Part shown: one piece after another, positions 42,081 to 51,359 of the stretch
Numbering within the stretch: the stretch's first letter is position 1
Layout: each line of letters starts with the position of its first letter
Source of the DNA: Serratia fonticola
GTDB lineage: Bacteria > Pseudomonadota > Gammaproteobacteria > Enterobacterales > Enterobacteriaceae
Assembly (NCBI RefSeq): GCF_001006005.1
Contig: NZ_CP011254.1
Coordinates: forward strand, 1,922,001 to 1,986,000
Reading direction: 5' to 3'
Length of the DNA: 64,000 nt
Translations under genes and position numbers: made by a program
Notes under the pieces: model-generated
Told to the model about the DNA's origin: nothing
Databases searched by the model: none
What the model saw: only the letters and a program-made list of their open reading frames with translations

Positions 42081-43340
42081 TTACGCAGATGGCAACGCTT
42101 CAGGCTGGCGTTTTTGACGAATATTCTTGATCAGCAGGGCCGAAACGCAAATCCCGGCACAGGCAAACACCGCCATTAAACCAAAGACAATCTGGTAGCC
42201 CACGATCCCCGGGTTGGCGTCCAACACGTGGCCATACAGGCTGTAGCAAAACATGGCTGGCGCGTAACCAATGAAGCTACCCAGCGCCATCGCTGCACCG
42301 GTGTTTTTCTCACTGATCCCTGCTTCACCAATGGGGGCAAAGAACACCGCCCGCTGAGTAAATATCACTGCACCGAACACCAAGGTACACATCATGCCTA
42401 AATAAACTGGCATCTGCTCATGGGGCAGGACAATCAGCACCAGCAGGAAAATCGCGCTGATAATAAAGGTATAAAACAGATATTTACTCGGCGATTGCAA
42501 AACCTTGTCGGCAATTAAACCGCCGATCGGCCCACCCACCATTTTCAGGCAGTATTGATTAATGATCCCATAAGCGCCAACCAGCGCGATAGGCAATGCA
42601 TAGATATTACTTAAGAACGGAATAAAGAAGGTGAGGCCACAATACACGGCGTAAACACAGAACACGCTAAAGGCGATGAGCCACACCGTTTTATTCTTTA
42701 ATATACTGCCGAAGCCGGCTTTTTCCGTTTTGTCCTGCTCATCTTTTGTCACGGGTTCCTCCGCGTTGCCTTTCATTGCAAAGAAAAGGATAACGCCTAC
42801 CAGAATGGCAATGGAGGAGTAAAACAGAATACCCGCCTTAAATCCTAAGTAGCCGCCACCGAACCAGGCGAAAACGGCCAGCGCACTGAAGGCAATCACC
42901 GTATCGACAATGCCGCGCCCGGTTTCGAAGAAGCCAAACAGCCTCCCTTGCTGAGTATTGTCACCCAGCAAACTGACCGACTTCAACAACACCGGCCAGT
43001 TGAGCATATCGCAGGTGACACCAAACAGCGCCCAGACAAACAGTATGCCCCAGTAGCCCGGCATGGTAGATAAATAAACGCCCAATAACCCTGTCGCAAT
43101 CAATGAGAAAGACATGGTAAACCGGCGGGGTAAACGATCGGAAATATAGATAGATAAAAAGAAACCTATGGTAGTGACGATGGAGTTAACCGACATCGCA
43201 TTACCAATTTCACCATTGGTAAGATGGAAGTACTCTTGCATCGGAACATAAAAGGCATCTTTTAATGAAGGCAGTTTATAAATGGTCCCACCGCATAGAA
43301 CTAACAGACTAAATATAGTCCACTTCTTTTTTGTTAGCAT
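42081..43340 (-). CDS. MFS transporter, YihN-like
   Basis: 419 residues with about 12 membrane spans. MFS loop 2-3 signature is ISDRLPRRFTMSFSLIATG, with a central cytoplasmic loop of charged residues (EEPVTKDEQDKTEKA). The overall phrasing (MQEYFHLTNGEIGNAMSVNS) resembles YihN-type transporters. It is the last gene of a GntR-TIM barrel-MFS operon, so it should import the substrate that the TIM-barrel enzyme acts on. GAGGTGG before the ATG supports the start. The substrate is unknown. Confidence 0.8.
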   Translation of the reverse strand: MLTKKKWTIFSLLVLCGGTIYKLPSLKDAFYVPMQEYFHLTNGEIGNAMSVNSIVTTIGFFLSIYISDRLPRRFTMSFSLIATGLLGVYLSTMPGYWGILFVWALFGVTCDMLNWPVLLKSVSLLGDNTQQGRLFGFFETGRGIVDTVIAFSALAVFAWFGGGYLGFKAGILFYSSIAILVGVILFFAMKGNAEEPVTKDEQDKTEKAGFGSILKNKTVWLIAFSVFCVYAVYCGLTFFIPFLSNIYALPIALVGAYGIINQYCLKMVGGPIGGLIADKVLQSPSKYLFYTFIISAIFLLVLIVLPHEQMPVYLGMMCTLVFGAVIFTQRAVFFAPIGEAGISEKNTGAAMALGSFIGYAPAMFCYSLYGHVLDANPGIVGYQIVFGLMAVFACAGICVSALLIKNIRQKRQPEALPSA

Positions 43341-43398
43341 AGTTCCACCTCACCACTGGATATCGTGGTGTTATTGACAGTTGTAGATAGCGTCATCC

Positions 43399-43414
43399 CA
43401 TCTCAAATGAGATG
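43399..43414. promoter_or_regulatory. Palindrome upstream of the MFS gene
   Basis: CATCTCA-AA-TGAGATG is a perfect 7-bp inverted repeat in the 101-nt gap between the TIM-barrel gene and the transporter. It may be an internal operator or an attenuating hairpin. Confidence 0.35.
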
Positions 43415-43441
43415 CTTCGCCCTGGGTTGGTAAAATTAAAA

Positions 43442-44413
43442 TTATTTCAATACGGCTAATGCATCCTGTTTTAATTCACTGAGGATTTCACGGACGTAAT
43501 TTATTTGCTGTAATGCGTCGCTTAGCTCTTTATCCAGTCTTAGGTCTATATCTTGCTCGGGAAGCGGGGTTTCGCTCATTTCTCGCCAAGGTATCCACGG
43601 ATTGTGATCTTCACCGTCAAAGCGGAACGGTGGCGCATAGTAGTCCACTTCTTCCTCCAGGCCATAAGCCATAACCTGCGGTTGGTTTTCACCCAGGCAA
43701 ATAAGCTGCAACAGCAACTCCTTGAATGGCAAATCCCCTTGCCCTGAGATACAGGCTTTATGGCCTAACCCGTTAACTTCGTGGGTGATCACCGCATCTT
43801 TAATATGCACCTGCGTGATTTGGCTGGCCATCGCGGCTAAGGCAGGGAGAGGCTCTTCGTTGGCGTTGATCATATTGGCGAAATCAAACAGTAACGAAAG
43901 CTGGGGGAAGTCCGCTTTGGCCAGCAGGCTCATCAACTCGTGGCTTTTCAAATCTTCATGCTGTTCGAGCGTAAAGCTGAGGCCGCTATGCTGGTAGTTT
44001 TGTTTAATATACTGAATATCTTGTGCAATTTTCACCATCACGTCATCCAGATGCCCTTCATAACGTGGATAGAATCGGACGGATGAAGCGCCGGATTTGA
44101 GGGCAATAGCCACCGCCTGATCGAGGGTTTTGGCATCGGAGGCGCTGGTTTCGATATGCACATCCAGCCCTAGCTGGCGTGCCTTGTCACCAAAACGGCT
44201 CAACTGCTCATCGCTCGCGCAGCCTAAAGATTGGCTCTCACCGTCAAGCACGTGGATCTTCACGCCCTTCAACCGTTGCTGGCTGGCAATATCCAACAGA
44301 TCCTCAGGTAATATCTTTTCCATTCTCATATTCAGATGGAATGCGTAGGCATGCAGATACAGTGGAATATCCGCTACACGCTGCAAAATCTTGTTCGCTT
44401 GTAAACGATCCAT
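43442..44413 (-). CDS. Sugar phosphate isomerase/epimerase (xylose isomerase-like TIM barrel)
   Basis: 323 residues with TIM-barrel features of the AP-endonuclease 2 group: LKGVKIHVLDGE, SSVRFYPRYEGHL, LSFTLEQHEDLKSHEL with a metal-ligand Glu, LSLLFDFANMI, and ITQVHIKDAVI with a metal-ligand His. These enzymes isomerise or epimerise keto sugars using a divalent metal. The start (ATG 44413) lies eight bases after the GntR gene, indicating co-transcription. The sugar is unknown; context with GntR/UTRA and MFS suggests a catabolic pathway induced by its substrate. Confidence 0.8.
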   Translation of the reverse strand: MDRLQANKILQRVADIPLYLHAYAFHLNMRMEKILPEDLLDIASQQRLKGVKIHVLDGESQSLGCASDEQLSRFGDKARQLGLDVHIETSASDAKTLDQAVAIALKSGASSVRFYPRYEGHLDDVMVKIAQDIQYIKQNYQHSGLSFTLEQHEDLKSHELMSLLAKADFPQLSLLFDFANMINANEEPLPALAAMASQITQVHIKDAVITHEVNGLGHKACISGQGDLPFKELLLQLICLGENQPQVMAYGLEEEVDYYAPPFRFDGEDHNPWIPWREMSETPLPEQDIDLRLDKELSDALQQINYVREILSELKQDALAVLK

Positions 44414-44421
44414 GATGTTCC

Positions 44422-45129
44422 CTATAGGTCGATAAAAAATTCCACGGACTCAAAACGCCAATGCTCGATATCGATCTGCACGATGCGGTTTTGTTCATCG
44501 GCGCGATATTTTTTAACCCGTATGGAAGGGGTACCCACAGTACCGCCCATCCCTTGGCTGGCTCCGCCCGAAAGGCGGGTAGGTTTAAATTCCAGATGCC
44601 GGGTGTGCGTTTTTTTGGCAAAGGTTGTCGCCCAGACTTCCGCAAACGAGCGCTCACCCAGTTCATCGATAAAACCAGGTGCAACCTGCGTATTGATATA
44701 GGTTTCGTGGTAGAACACCTTGTGGCTATCCAATGCTCCCCAGCCGCAGATCTTGTAAAGCTCAGCGCCTTCTTCAACTTCAAGCAGGGACAAAATCTCC
44801 GCTGGCGCAGTGCGAACGCACTCTTTTGCCAGATAGCCCCAGGAAGGCAAACGCCCTTGTTCCATTGCGGCCTGTTTGAAGCTGGTGGAGCTATTAGGGC
44901 TGTAATTAAAGCGCGGCAACGCAACAAACCAGCCGCGACGATCCTTACGAAAGATCTTCGATTCGCCTTCCAGAAACAGTAGCGCCTGGCGCAACGTCAT
45001 GCGCTTAATCCCCAGCAGCTCTTCCAGTTCGCGCTCAGAAGGCAGCTTGCTCCCTGGGGCGACAACCCCTTGGCTCAGCCACTCATTGAGCCGGTGCTTC
45101 GCCAGTTCTACGGTTGAGGTGTTTTCCAT
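44422..45129 (-). CDS. GntR-family (HutC/UTRA) transcriptional regulator
   Basis: 235 residues: a winged helix-turn-helix at about 1-70 with GSKLPSERELEELLGIKRMTLRQAL, the GntR signature, then a UTRA ligand-binding domain (VEEGAELYKICGWG, VFYHETYINTQVAPGFI, and the closing IVQIDIEHWRF). Such regulators repress a neighbouring catabolic operon until a sugar phosphate or amine ligand binds. It is the first gene of the operon and faces the perfect palindrome at 45143-45154, consistent with autoregulation. Confidence 0.88.
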   Translation of the reverse strand: MENTSTVELAKHRLNEWLSQGVVAPGSKLPSERELEELLGIKRMTLRQALLFLEGESKIFRKDRRGWFVALPRFNYSPNSSTSFKQAAMEQGRLPSWGYLAKECVRTAPAEILSLLEVEEGAELYKICGWGALDSHKVFYHETYINTQVAPGFIDELGERSFAEVWATTFAKKTHTRHLEFKPTRLSGGASQGMGGTVGTPSIRVKKYRADEQNRIVQIDIEHWRFESVEFFIDL

Positions 45130-45142
45130 GAATTAACCCATT

Positions 45143-45154
45143 TGGTTTAAACCA
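45143..45154. promoter_or_regulatory. Candidate GntR operator
   Basis: TGGTTTAAACCA is a perfect 12-bp palindrome 14 bases upstream of the GntR-gene ATG. GntR/HutC operators are often palindromes of this size. It overlaps the likely ribosome-site leader. Confidence 0.55.
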
Positions 45155-45584
45155 GATTGCAGGCAACGTTACTCTCAGTCCGCAATGATGACAATGGGCG
45201 CGCTGTGGGCTAGCGATTGAATTGTGAACTCTCTCGCAGAATCCAGGGGATTTGTCGTTATAAACGTTATTGGTGTCATGAGGCTTCGGCATGGAAGGCG
45301 GGCTGGACCAACATTCAACTAGCCGGAAAAAAGAGGCAGGTTATTACGCTATCCATATGGGAGAACGGAATCCTGAACTTATCAATATTTTCAAGGTGTT
45401 AAAATACGATAACATCAAATTGAAAATCAGCAGAGTGAATACCTGGGACTATCTCCTTTCTTTGCCCAATCAAACGCTGATGATCTGCACAGAGGATTGA
45501 GCAAGGTGCAGGGTAGGTAGACGTCAGCCTCAATACGCTGGACGGCTGGAAAACTACCCAACCGTCTGCAGCGCCAAATGCGGC
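45155..45584. other. Intergenic stretch between the GntR gene and the fimbrial operon
   Basis: A plus-strand frame at 45291-45500 (69 codons, LINIFKVLKYDNIKLKISRV) has a somewhat protein-like second half, but no ribosome site and no recognised family; it could be a fragment of a lost gene. A CAGC...GCTG pair near 45540-45575 may be a terminator for the fimbrial transcript. Confidence 0.35.
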
Positions 45585-46691
45585 TCAGTTAAACGTCACC
45601 AGCATTTCCGTAGAGGCCGTGACCGCACCGATTGGCACGTTACTGCCTCCCGAGCACAGTCGCCAGGTGAGCTGATTGGTCAAGGTTTTGCTGCTTTCCG
45701 CACTGGTGATACTGCCCAGTTTTATGAGGGCGTTATCAAAGCGTAGGCCGGTTGTGGCCTTGCAGTCGCCACTGCCTGTCACCCCGTTATCAATTTCCCC
45801 GGTGATATAGCCTCCCCCCTGGTTTAATGCCAGCCGTGAGGGTGCACTGTTGTACAGGCCGCTGATGGCGCGGAACTGCAGATTGATATTGGCATTTATC
45901 TGGTCAGTAGGCTGCCCGCAGGTGGCAACCAGTTGTACTGGCTTCACCGCCAGTTCTGCATTGGCCTGGGTATTGCGAATGACCGATCCAAAGTTAATGG
46001 CTGTCGGGGTATTCACGCTACATTCCAGCGTAGAGATGCGCAGGGAAATATTGGTGGGCAGTATAGAGACGGTTCTATCCCCCGAGGGAGTGGTAGAAAA
46101 GCTGCCAAAATACATCGGTGGAATCGAGCCCTCACCAGCTCGTTGGGTACCGTCCGCCACCAGTACCCAGGAACCTGAGAGCGTTGCCGTACGAGAGCCC
46201 GAACTCGAGTAAAATGCCGTATTTATCGACATGGCAGGGGGCAGGCACCATGTATAGTTTGGTGGCGAGGTAATATTCCCTTGTGACGTTGAGGAGCCTC
46301 TGGTTTCCGGCTGGCCAATGGTGCCAGTCAACTTCCCCTGAGAATTGTTACTTAGGGTATAAGTGGCGCTACCCGAGGCCCGAGGCATCAATCCGACTCC
46401 AGGTACCCCGGTCAGTGGGAAGGCCAAATAGCCACCAATGTTTTTCAATTCATTTGAGGCCATACACCGGGTCGATGACCTAGAGACTGACAAGAGTCCG
46501 TATATGGGATTCAGTTGTGGATGATCGAGAGGGCCACTCAATGTCGCGTTAAACGGCATGCCCTCCCATAGGATCCCCGTACCCTTGCCGATGGTGATGG
46601 TTTCCGCCAGAACGGGGGCCGCAAGGGGCATGATTAAGGCTATGCTGGCGATACCGCATGATGCGGTCTTTATTAAACGTTGTTTTATCAC
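45585..46691 (-). CDS. Fimbrial tip adhesin (two-domain)
   Basis: 368 residues with a signal peptide (IALIMPLAAPVLAET). An N-terminal lectin-like region (about 30-220) contains MPFNATLSGPLDHPQL and paired Cys (TRCMAS, YTWCLPP). The C-terminal pilin domain (about 225-368) has LECSVNTPTAINFGSV and the β-zipper end WRLCSG...MLVTFN. Two domains and position after the usher indicate the tip adhesin that recognises the host receptor. It is the last gene of the operon, overlapping the usher stop by four bases. Confidence 0.8.
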   Translation of the reverse strand: MIKQRLIKTASCGIASIALIMPLAAPVLAETITIGKGTGILWEGMPFNATLSGPLDHPQLNPIYGLLSVSRSSTRCMASNELKNIGGYLAFPLTGVPGVGLMPRASGSATYTLSNNSQGKLTGTIGQPETRGSSTSQGNITSPPNYTWCLPPAMSINTAFYSSSGSRTATLSGSWVLVADGTQRAGEGSIPPMYFGSFSTTPSGDRTVSILPTNISLRISTLECSVNTPTAINFGSVIRNTQANAELAVKPVQLVATCGQPTDQINANINLQFRAISGLYNSAPSRLALNQGGGYITGEIDNGVTGSGDCKATTGLRFDNALIKLGSITSAESSKTLTNQLTWRLCSGGSNVPIGAVTASTEMLVTFN

Positions 46692-49279
46692 TGTCCTTCC
46701 TCACATTGCACATTCAGCATGCGCACCGGATTGTTTGCTGATACTGCTGCCTTGCTCAGGTTGAAGTGGGCCAGGCACTGCTGTGCAGCCCCACGGCCCC
46801 ACACCGCGCGCAATTTTCCCTGTTCCGGCAACCCGCTCAGGTACACCTGGCCGGCATCACCCACGATGCCGCTGTTGATCTCCGCTCCTTCTCCGTCCAG
46901 TGTCACCAGCGTGCCGAAGGGTGCCGGTATGCCAGCCTGGGTCAGGGTTATCAGCGCCTGATAGCCGGTGCGAGGCGTAAACGTGGCCGCTACCACCGCC
47001 CCTTTGGTGGGGTAGACATTGGTGCTGCTCTGCGGCAGGTCGACATCTTCCGGCAGCGTCGACGGGTTCAGGCTCACCGTGTTGTTCTGGTAAGGCGACA
47101 GGTACGGCACCACCGCATACCCGCGGCTGTCGGTACGGACGCCGCCGTTCATTACGCTCACCCCGGCAGCGCCCGGTGCGCGAACCACTGCCACCGAGGT
47201 GCCCAGTTGCTGGCTCAGCGTCACCCCGTTGGGGTGGACTACCAGCCCCCCGTTACCACTCACATTCAGCGAGTTATAGCGGCTGCTGTGGCTGTACCCG
47301 GCGCTGACCATGCCCTGGCTCCCCTGCCAACCCAGATTCAGGTTGCTGGTGCTACCCCCGTTGCCACTCTGGTTGTTGTTACTCCACCCCTGCATCAGGC
47401 TGTAGGAAAGGCGGTCTTCCGCCGCCGAGCCGCTCACCCCCACCTGTTGCCGCACACGGCCTTCACTGTCATGCGTCATCTGGTAGCTGGCGTAGCTGCG
47501 ATTGAGGGCAGGCTGCGCGCTGAACAGGCTGAACGGTACCTGCATATTGAACGCCAACTGGCGGTTCTGTGGCCAATCCCCGTCGGATTTTATCCGGTCA
47601 ACGCTGTAGGCCAGGCCATAGCTCACGCCGTGCCAACTGCCGGTGTAACCCGCCGACAGGGTGTTGTTCACCTGCTCATCGCCCCAGTAATCACTGCGCG
47701 CCCCCGACAGGTACAGCGATCCAAAATCCCCCAGTTGCTGGGTTACCCGCACCTGGAAATCCGAACGCTGTCGGGCCAGTGCCCAGGGCACCTGGCCTTC
47801 ACTGAGCTGATAACCGCTGTTGTTGAAGTCGGCAAAGTTGTAATAGTACCGGGTGGAGTAACGATAAGCCGTCAGATCCACTGAGGTGCCCGTGCTGAGC
47901 AGGCTTTTGGCATAACGTACCCGGTATGACTGGCCGCTCTGTCTTTCGTCATACATGCGGGCCGATGAGAGGGTCACGTCTGCCGACATGGCGCCGAAAT
48001 CCCCCAGCGAAATCCCGCTGCCCGCCACCGCCGAGGCGTATTTCTCCGCTATCAGCCCGCCGCCGTACAACGTGATGTCATGGGGCAGCCCGTAAATCAG
48101 GGTACCCAACGCAAAATGGGCCTCTCTGGAGCCGGTGGTGATGCCGCCGTTGTAGCGCCCGGCGGTCAGTTCATACTTCAACCCACCCGGACGTTGCATC
48201 ACCGGCAGAGCAGAGAAGGCCTGGGTCCAGGTACGTACGCTGCCATCCGCTTCGGTCACCGTGACCGTCAGGTCTCCCCCTTGCCCGGTCTGGTACAGGT
48301 CATTAATCCGAAACGGCCCCGGGGCGACATACGCCTGGTACACCACGTTACCGTTCTGGCTGACGGTAACCCGTGCGTTGCTCTGCGCAATGCCGCTGAT
48401 CACCGGGGCAAATCCCCGCAGGCTGAGCGGCAGCATGTCTTCGCTGGAGCTCAATTTCACTCCGCGAAACGGAATACTGTCGAAAACGTCATTGCCGGTG
48501 TTGTTCTCCCCAGCCAGCACATCCGAACGCCAGGCCTGGATATCGCGTTGCAGATAGGTATTTGAGAAACGGGTTTGCTGGTTGCGTTGCGTGTCGCCAT
48601 AGCCAGTGCGGCTGTTATTGTAGGTGTAGGTCATGTCACTGCGCAGGCGCCAGGCCTGCCAGTTCAATCCGCTGTGCAGCCCAAGGAACAAGTTGGACTG
48701 TTCGCTGGTGGATTGGCCCGATTGTCCGTCTTGGCGGCTGCGCCCGCCGTTGAGGGTATAGTTGAGTAAAAACGCGCTCATGCCCTGGTCCCATAGCGCA
48801 GGGTTAACCACGCTGCTGGCGTCCGGCTTCATCGCTACCTGGGGAATGCTGAGTTCCAGGCGCTGTTGCTGAAAATCAAAGTGCACCCGGGCATCAGGGA
48901 TCAGGGTGGTCAGGTCACTGACTGGCTTGTCGACCGGCAACCCGCCAAAAGCGGGCAATGCGGAGGTATTGATCCCCATCTCCGCCAGAAAGGCCGGAGT
49001 CAATTCCGGGCTGACCTGGCCCTTGTCACCCGGGGTGAACACGACGCGGTATTGGCCACGTTCGCTACGGTTGACCAGCACCGTTACCAGATAAGTTCCC
49101 GGAGGGGTCTGTCCGGCGCTTTCAAACGCACTCAGGTCGGTGACGGCTTCCAGGCCACCACCCAGCGACAACAGCGCTGGGTCAAAGTAGTCGCGGCCCC
49201 AGGCTGGAGACGTGCCTGCAATCAATGCGCTGCCCACCAGGAGTGGGGAAAGAGCAAGGGCAAGAGGGTGAATTTTCAT
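46688..49279 (-). CDS. Fimbrial outer-membrane usher
   Basis: Start set at ATG 49279, where a clean signal peptide begins (MKIHPLALALSPLLVGSALI); the frame extends upstream to 49384 into the chaperone gene. The 863-residue protein has the N-terminal periplasmic domain (about 30-140), the 24-strand barrel (about 150-650) with the plug (VNVVYQAYVAPGPFRINDLY-type segment, GNVVYQAYVAPGPFRINDL) and C-terminal domains (CEEG-type Cys at the end). It secretes and assembles the fimbrial subunits. Three chaperones and one usher suggest separate chaperone-subunit pairs feeding one pore. Confidence 0.9.
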   Translation of the reverse strand: MKIHPLALALSPLLVGSALIAGTSPAWGRDYFDPALLSLGGGLEAVTDLSAFESAGQTPPGTYLVTVLVNRSERGQYRVVFTPGDKGQVSPELTPAFLAEMGINTSALPAFGGLPVDKPVSDLTTLIPDARVHFDFQQQRLELSIPQVAMKPDASSVVNPALWDQGMSAFLLNYTLNGGRSRQDGQSGQSTSEQSNLFLGLHSGLNWQAWRLRSDMTYTYNNSRTGYGDTQRNQQTRFSNTYLQRDIQAWRSDVLAGENNTGNDVFDSIPFRGVKLSSSEDMLPLSLRGFAPVISGIAQSNARVTVSQNGNVVYQAYVAPGPFRINDLYQTGQGGDLTVTVTEADGSVRTWTQAFSALPVMQRPGGLKYELTAGRYNGGITTGSREAHFALGTLIYGLPHDITLYGGGLIAEKYASAVAGSGISLGDFGAMSADVTLSSARMYDERQSGQSYRVRYAKSLLSTGTSVDLTAYRYSTRYYYNFADFNNSGYQLSEGQVPWALARQRSDFQVRVTQQLGDFGSLYLSGARSDYWGDEQVNNTLSAGYTGSWHGVSYGLAYSVDRIKSDGDWPQNRQLAFNMQVPFSLFSAQPALNRSYASYQMTHDSEGRVRQQVGVSGSAAEDRLSYSLMQGWSNNNQSGNGGSTSNLNLGWQGSQGMVSAGYSHSSRYNSLNVSGNGGLVVHPNGVTLSQQLGTSVAVVRAPGAAGVSVMNGGVRTDSRGYAVVPYLSPYQNNTVSLNPSTLPEDVDLPQSSTNVYPTKGAVVAATFTPRTGYQALITLTQAGIPAPFGTLVTLDGEGAEINSGIVGDAGQVYLSGLPEQGKLRAVWGRGAAQQCLAHFNLSKAAVSANNPVRMLNVQCEEGQ

Positions 49280-49340
49280 GGTTATCCTATCCGTCTGAAA
49301 GAACGTGGCTCCCCGTAACGCGCCAGGAAGGGAGAAATCG

Positions 49341-50075
49341 TCAATCCTGTTGGGCAACCGGGGTATCCCAGCCATCTTCATCAATCAGCTGCCAGCTGAC
49401 TTTCCCGCTCGCGGTGGCGGGCAGGGTGTAAGACTGCTTGCCGAAAGGCGGCACCATCAGGCGCAGAGCCGGTTTGTCCAACGCCACATTCCCCACCGCC
49501 AGGCGGGAGAAGGTGAGCCAGTAGGGGGTCGGGTTGGTTGCTGTCAATTGGTCGCCTGCCCGGCTGAAGGTCAGCTTCGGGGCCATGTCTGCCACGGCGC
49601 GTTTCACCAATCCCGCCGGGCGGTAAAACAGTTTGATATTGCTCACGACCGTCATCACCATCTGCTCAGCGTCGGGCTGTTGGGTGGGCAGCGCCTTCAT
49701 GGAGATAAAAAACACCGATTCGCGGTCGTTAGGCAGCGGCATATCGTTGCGCCGGATACGCAGCGCCAGTTCACCGTTCGCTTCCAGGCGAGCCAGCGGC
49801 GGCGTGACAATAAACGGCATCACCGGGGTGCCATGCCAGTTCAGATCGACGTCTCCGGTGGCCGGATCGACCGGCCGGATCCATGACTGCATCAGGTACG
49901 GCGCCGGGCTTTTGTTGTAGGCGGTCAACGTTACGCCCTGCTTTTCGCCCGCCGGGTAAATCACCCGCAGTACGTAAAAAGAAATCCCCGGCGAGGCGTT
50001 GTCCTGAGCCTGTGCCAGGCCCATTTTGTTGACCAACAGGCATAGGCCCATCAGAAGATAAATCGGGTATTTCAT
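49341..50075 (-). CDS. PapD-like periplasmic fimbrial chaperone (3)
   Basis: 244 residues: signal peptide, then the PapD landmarks RVIYPAGEKQGVTLTAYNK, ILRVRRNDMPLP-type ALRIRRNDMPLPNDRESVFF, and the G1 strand region NIKLFYRPAGL, whose Lys anchors the subunit C-terminus. The C-terminal domain carries TNPTPYWLTFSRLAVG. It lies immediately upstream of the usher gene and overlaps the preceding chaperone by four bases. Confidence 0.88.
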   Translation of the reverse strand: MKYPIYLLMGLCLLVNKMGLAQAQDNASPGISFYVLRVIYPAGEKQGVTLTAYNKSPAPYLMQSWIRPVDPATGDVDLNWHGTPVMPFIVTPPLARLEANGELALRIRRNDMPLPNDRESVFFISMKALPTQQPDAEQMVMTVVSNIKLFYRPAGLVKRAVADMAPKLTFSRAGDQLTATNPTPYWLTFSRLAVGNVALDKPALRLMVPPFGKQSYTLPATASGKVSWQLIDEDGWDTPVAQQD

Positions 50076-50791
50076 GGTGTGGTCTCCGTGGAGGCTGAGC
50101 CTGTCTGCTGGCAGGACTGGGAGAGTCCGCCATAGTCGGTGAGCGTCTGCCAGGCCACCTTATTCAGCGGCCCGTCAACGGCCAGGGTGATACTGCTGTG
50201 CGGAGGCACCATCGCCGGTTGTTGGTCTAACGCCACGGTATGCCCGTCAACGGCCAGCATCCCCAGGGTCTGAAAATAGCCGGTGGGATTGATGGCCCGC
50301 ACGCCGTGCGCTTCACGCTTGAACGTCAGTCGGCAAGGGGTGTTGTCCGCGGGTAACGCCAACCCTTGCGGGCGATAAAACAGCTTGATCACGAAACGTA
50401 CCCCTACCGACAGCCGATCGGCCGCCGTTACGGGCTCAGCCTGTGCAGGCATGGCCGAGATAGAGAGATAAAACAGGGATTCCTGGTCGGTGGGCAGCGT
50501 GGCACCCTGCGGCAATAGCCGTAGCAGTTGGCGGCTATCGCCTTGCAGCGAGAACAGCGGTGGCGTAACGATAAACGGCGCGGGGGTTGTATCGTCCAGG
50601 CCGTTTTGCACTCGGGCCTGGACCAGATAAGCCTGTTGCCCGCTATTGCTGACGGTGAGGGTTTGCGCTTTATCCGCTGAAGAAAAAATAACGCGTGTCT
50701 GCCCCAGGCTGATGCCGCCGCTCCCGGCCTGTGTAGACAGGCTGAAAGTGAGCAGCAGGCTTGCTAGCACCTGATGAAATCGCTGTGTCAT
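50072..50791 (-). CDS. PapD-like periplasmic fimbrial chaperone (2)
   Basis: 239 residues with signal peptide (VLASLLLTFSLSTQAG), TRVIFSSADKAQTLTVSNSG, GATLPTDQESLFYLSISAMP and RFVIKLFYRPQGL. It is a second chaperone of the same operon, with two Cys residues (PCRLTF, SQSCQQ) that the other two lack, perhaps giving a disulphide. It overlaps the next gene by four bases. Confidence 0.88.
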   Translation of the reverse strand: MTQRFHQVLASLLLTFSLSTQAGSGGISLGQTRVIFSSADKAQTLTVSNSGQQAYLVQARVQNGLDDTTPAPFIVTPPLFSLQGDSRQLLRLLPQGATLPTDQESLFYLSISAMPAQAEPVTAADRLSVGVRFVIKLFYRPQGLALPADNTPCRLTFKREAHGVRAINPTGYFQTLGMLAVDGHTVALDQQPAMVPPHSSITLAVDGPLNKVAWQTLTDYGGLSQSCQQTGSASTETTP

Positions 50792-50798
50792 CGGGCCC

Positions 50799-51359
50799 TC
50801 ACTGATAGAGAAACGTAAACATCAGCGTGGCCGTCACGTCACCGGTCGCGACCGTGGCACACCCGGTGCTGCCGCCACAACTGGCACCGGCATAAAAGGT
50901 GAACGTCTGGTTGACGGGTATCTGTCCGGGGTTCGCCAGTGAAATCACGCTGTTGTTTTTGACTTCGGGCTGGCTGTAGTCCGGCACGGTGGCACTCTGG
51001 ATGACCAAGATCCCGGTATTCGCCGCCGATCCGGCATTGCGAAACAGCCATTTGCTGTCTTGGGTGGTGCCGGTGCCGGCGATAGTCACTACAGGCTTGA
51101 GGCTGCCGCCTGCAGAGCCGGTGCAATCCTGCACGGACAGGGTAAAGGGCTGTGGAGCAACCAGCTGGTTTGGGCGCAGCTGGGATTTAGCGATGACACC
51201 CAAAGGCAGTGTGCTTTTATCCAGGCTGAGCGTGCAGGTGCCATTGGTCAGCACGGCGGAGAAATCCAGCGTCACGGCCTGCACCGGGGCGGATACCGCT
51301 CCACCACCGGCCAGCATTACAGCCAGCGCGGCCTTAAGGTAACGTTGCGCTGAACGCAT
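50799..51359 (-). CDS. Minor fimbrial subunit
   Basis: Start at ATG 51359 (MRSAQRYLKAALAVMLAGGG), giving a signal peptide and about 186 residues. Pilin-like: TLDFSAVLTNGTCTLSLDKS, LGVIAKSQLRPNQLV, FTLSVQDCTGSAGG with the disulphide pair, and the terminal TLMFTFLYQ β-zipper with Tyr next to last. It carries a Cys-Gly-Gly-Ser loop (GASCGGSTGCAT). It may be an adaptor subunit between the major pilin and the adhesin. Confidence 0.8.
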   Translation of the reverse strand: MRSAQRYLKAALAVMLAGGGAVSAPVQAVTLDFSAVLTNGTCTLSLDKSTLPLGVIAKSQLRPNQLVAPQPFTLSVQDCTGSAGGSLKPVVTIAGTGTTQDSKWLFRNAGSAANTGILVIQSATVPDYSQPEVKNNSVISLANPGQIPVNQTFTFYAGASCGGSTGCATVATGDVTATLMFTFLYQ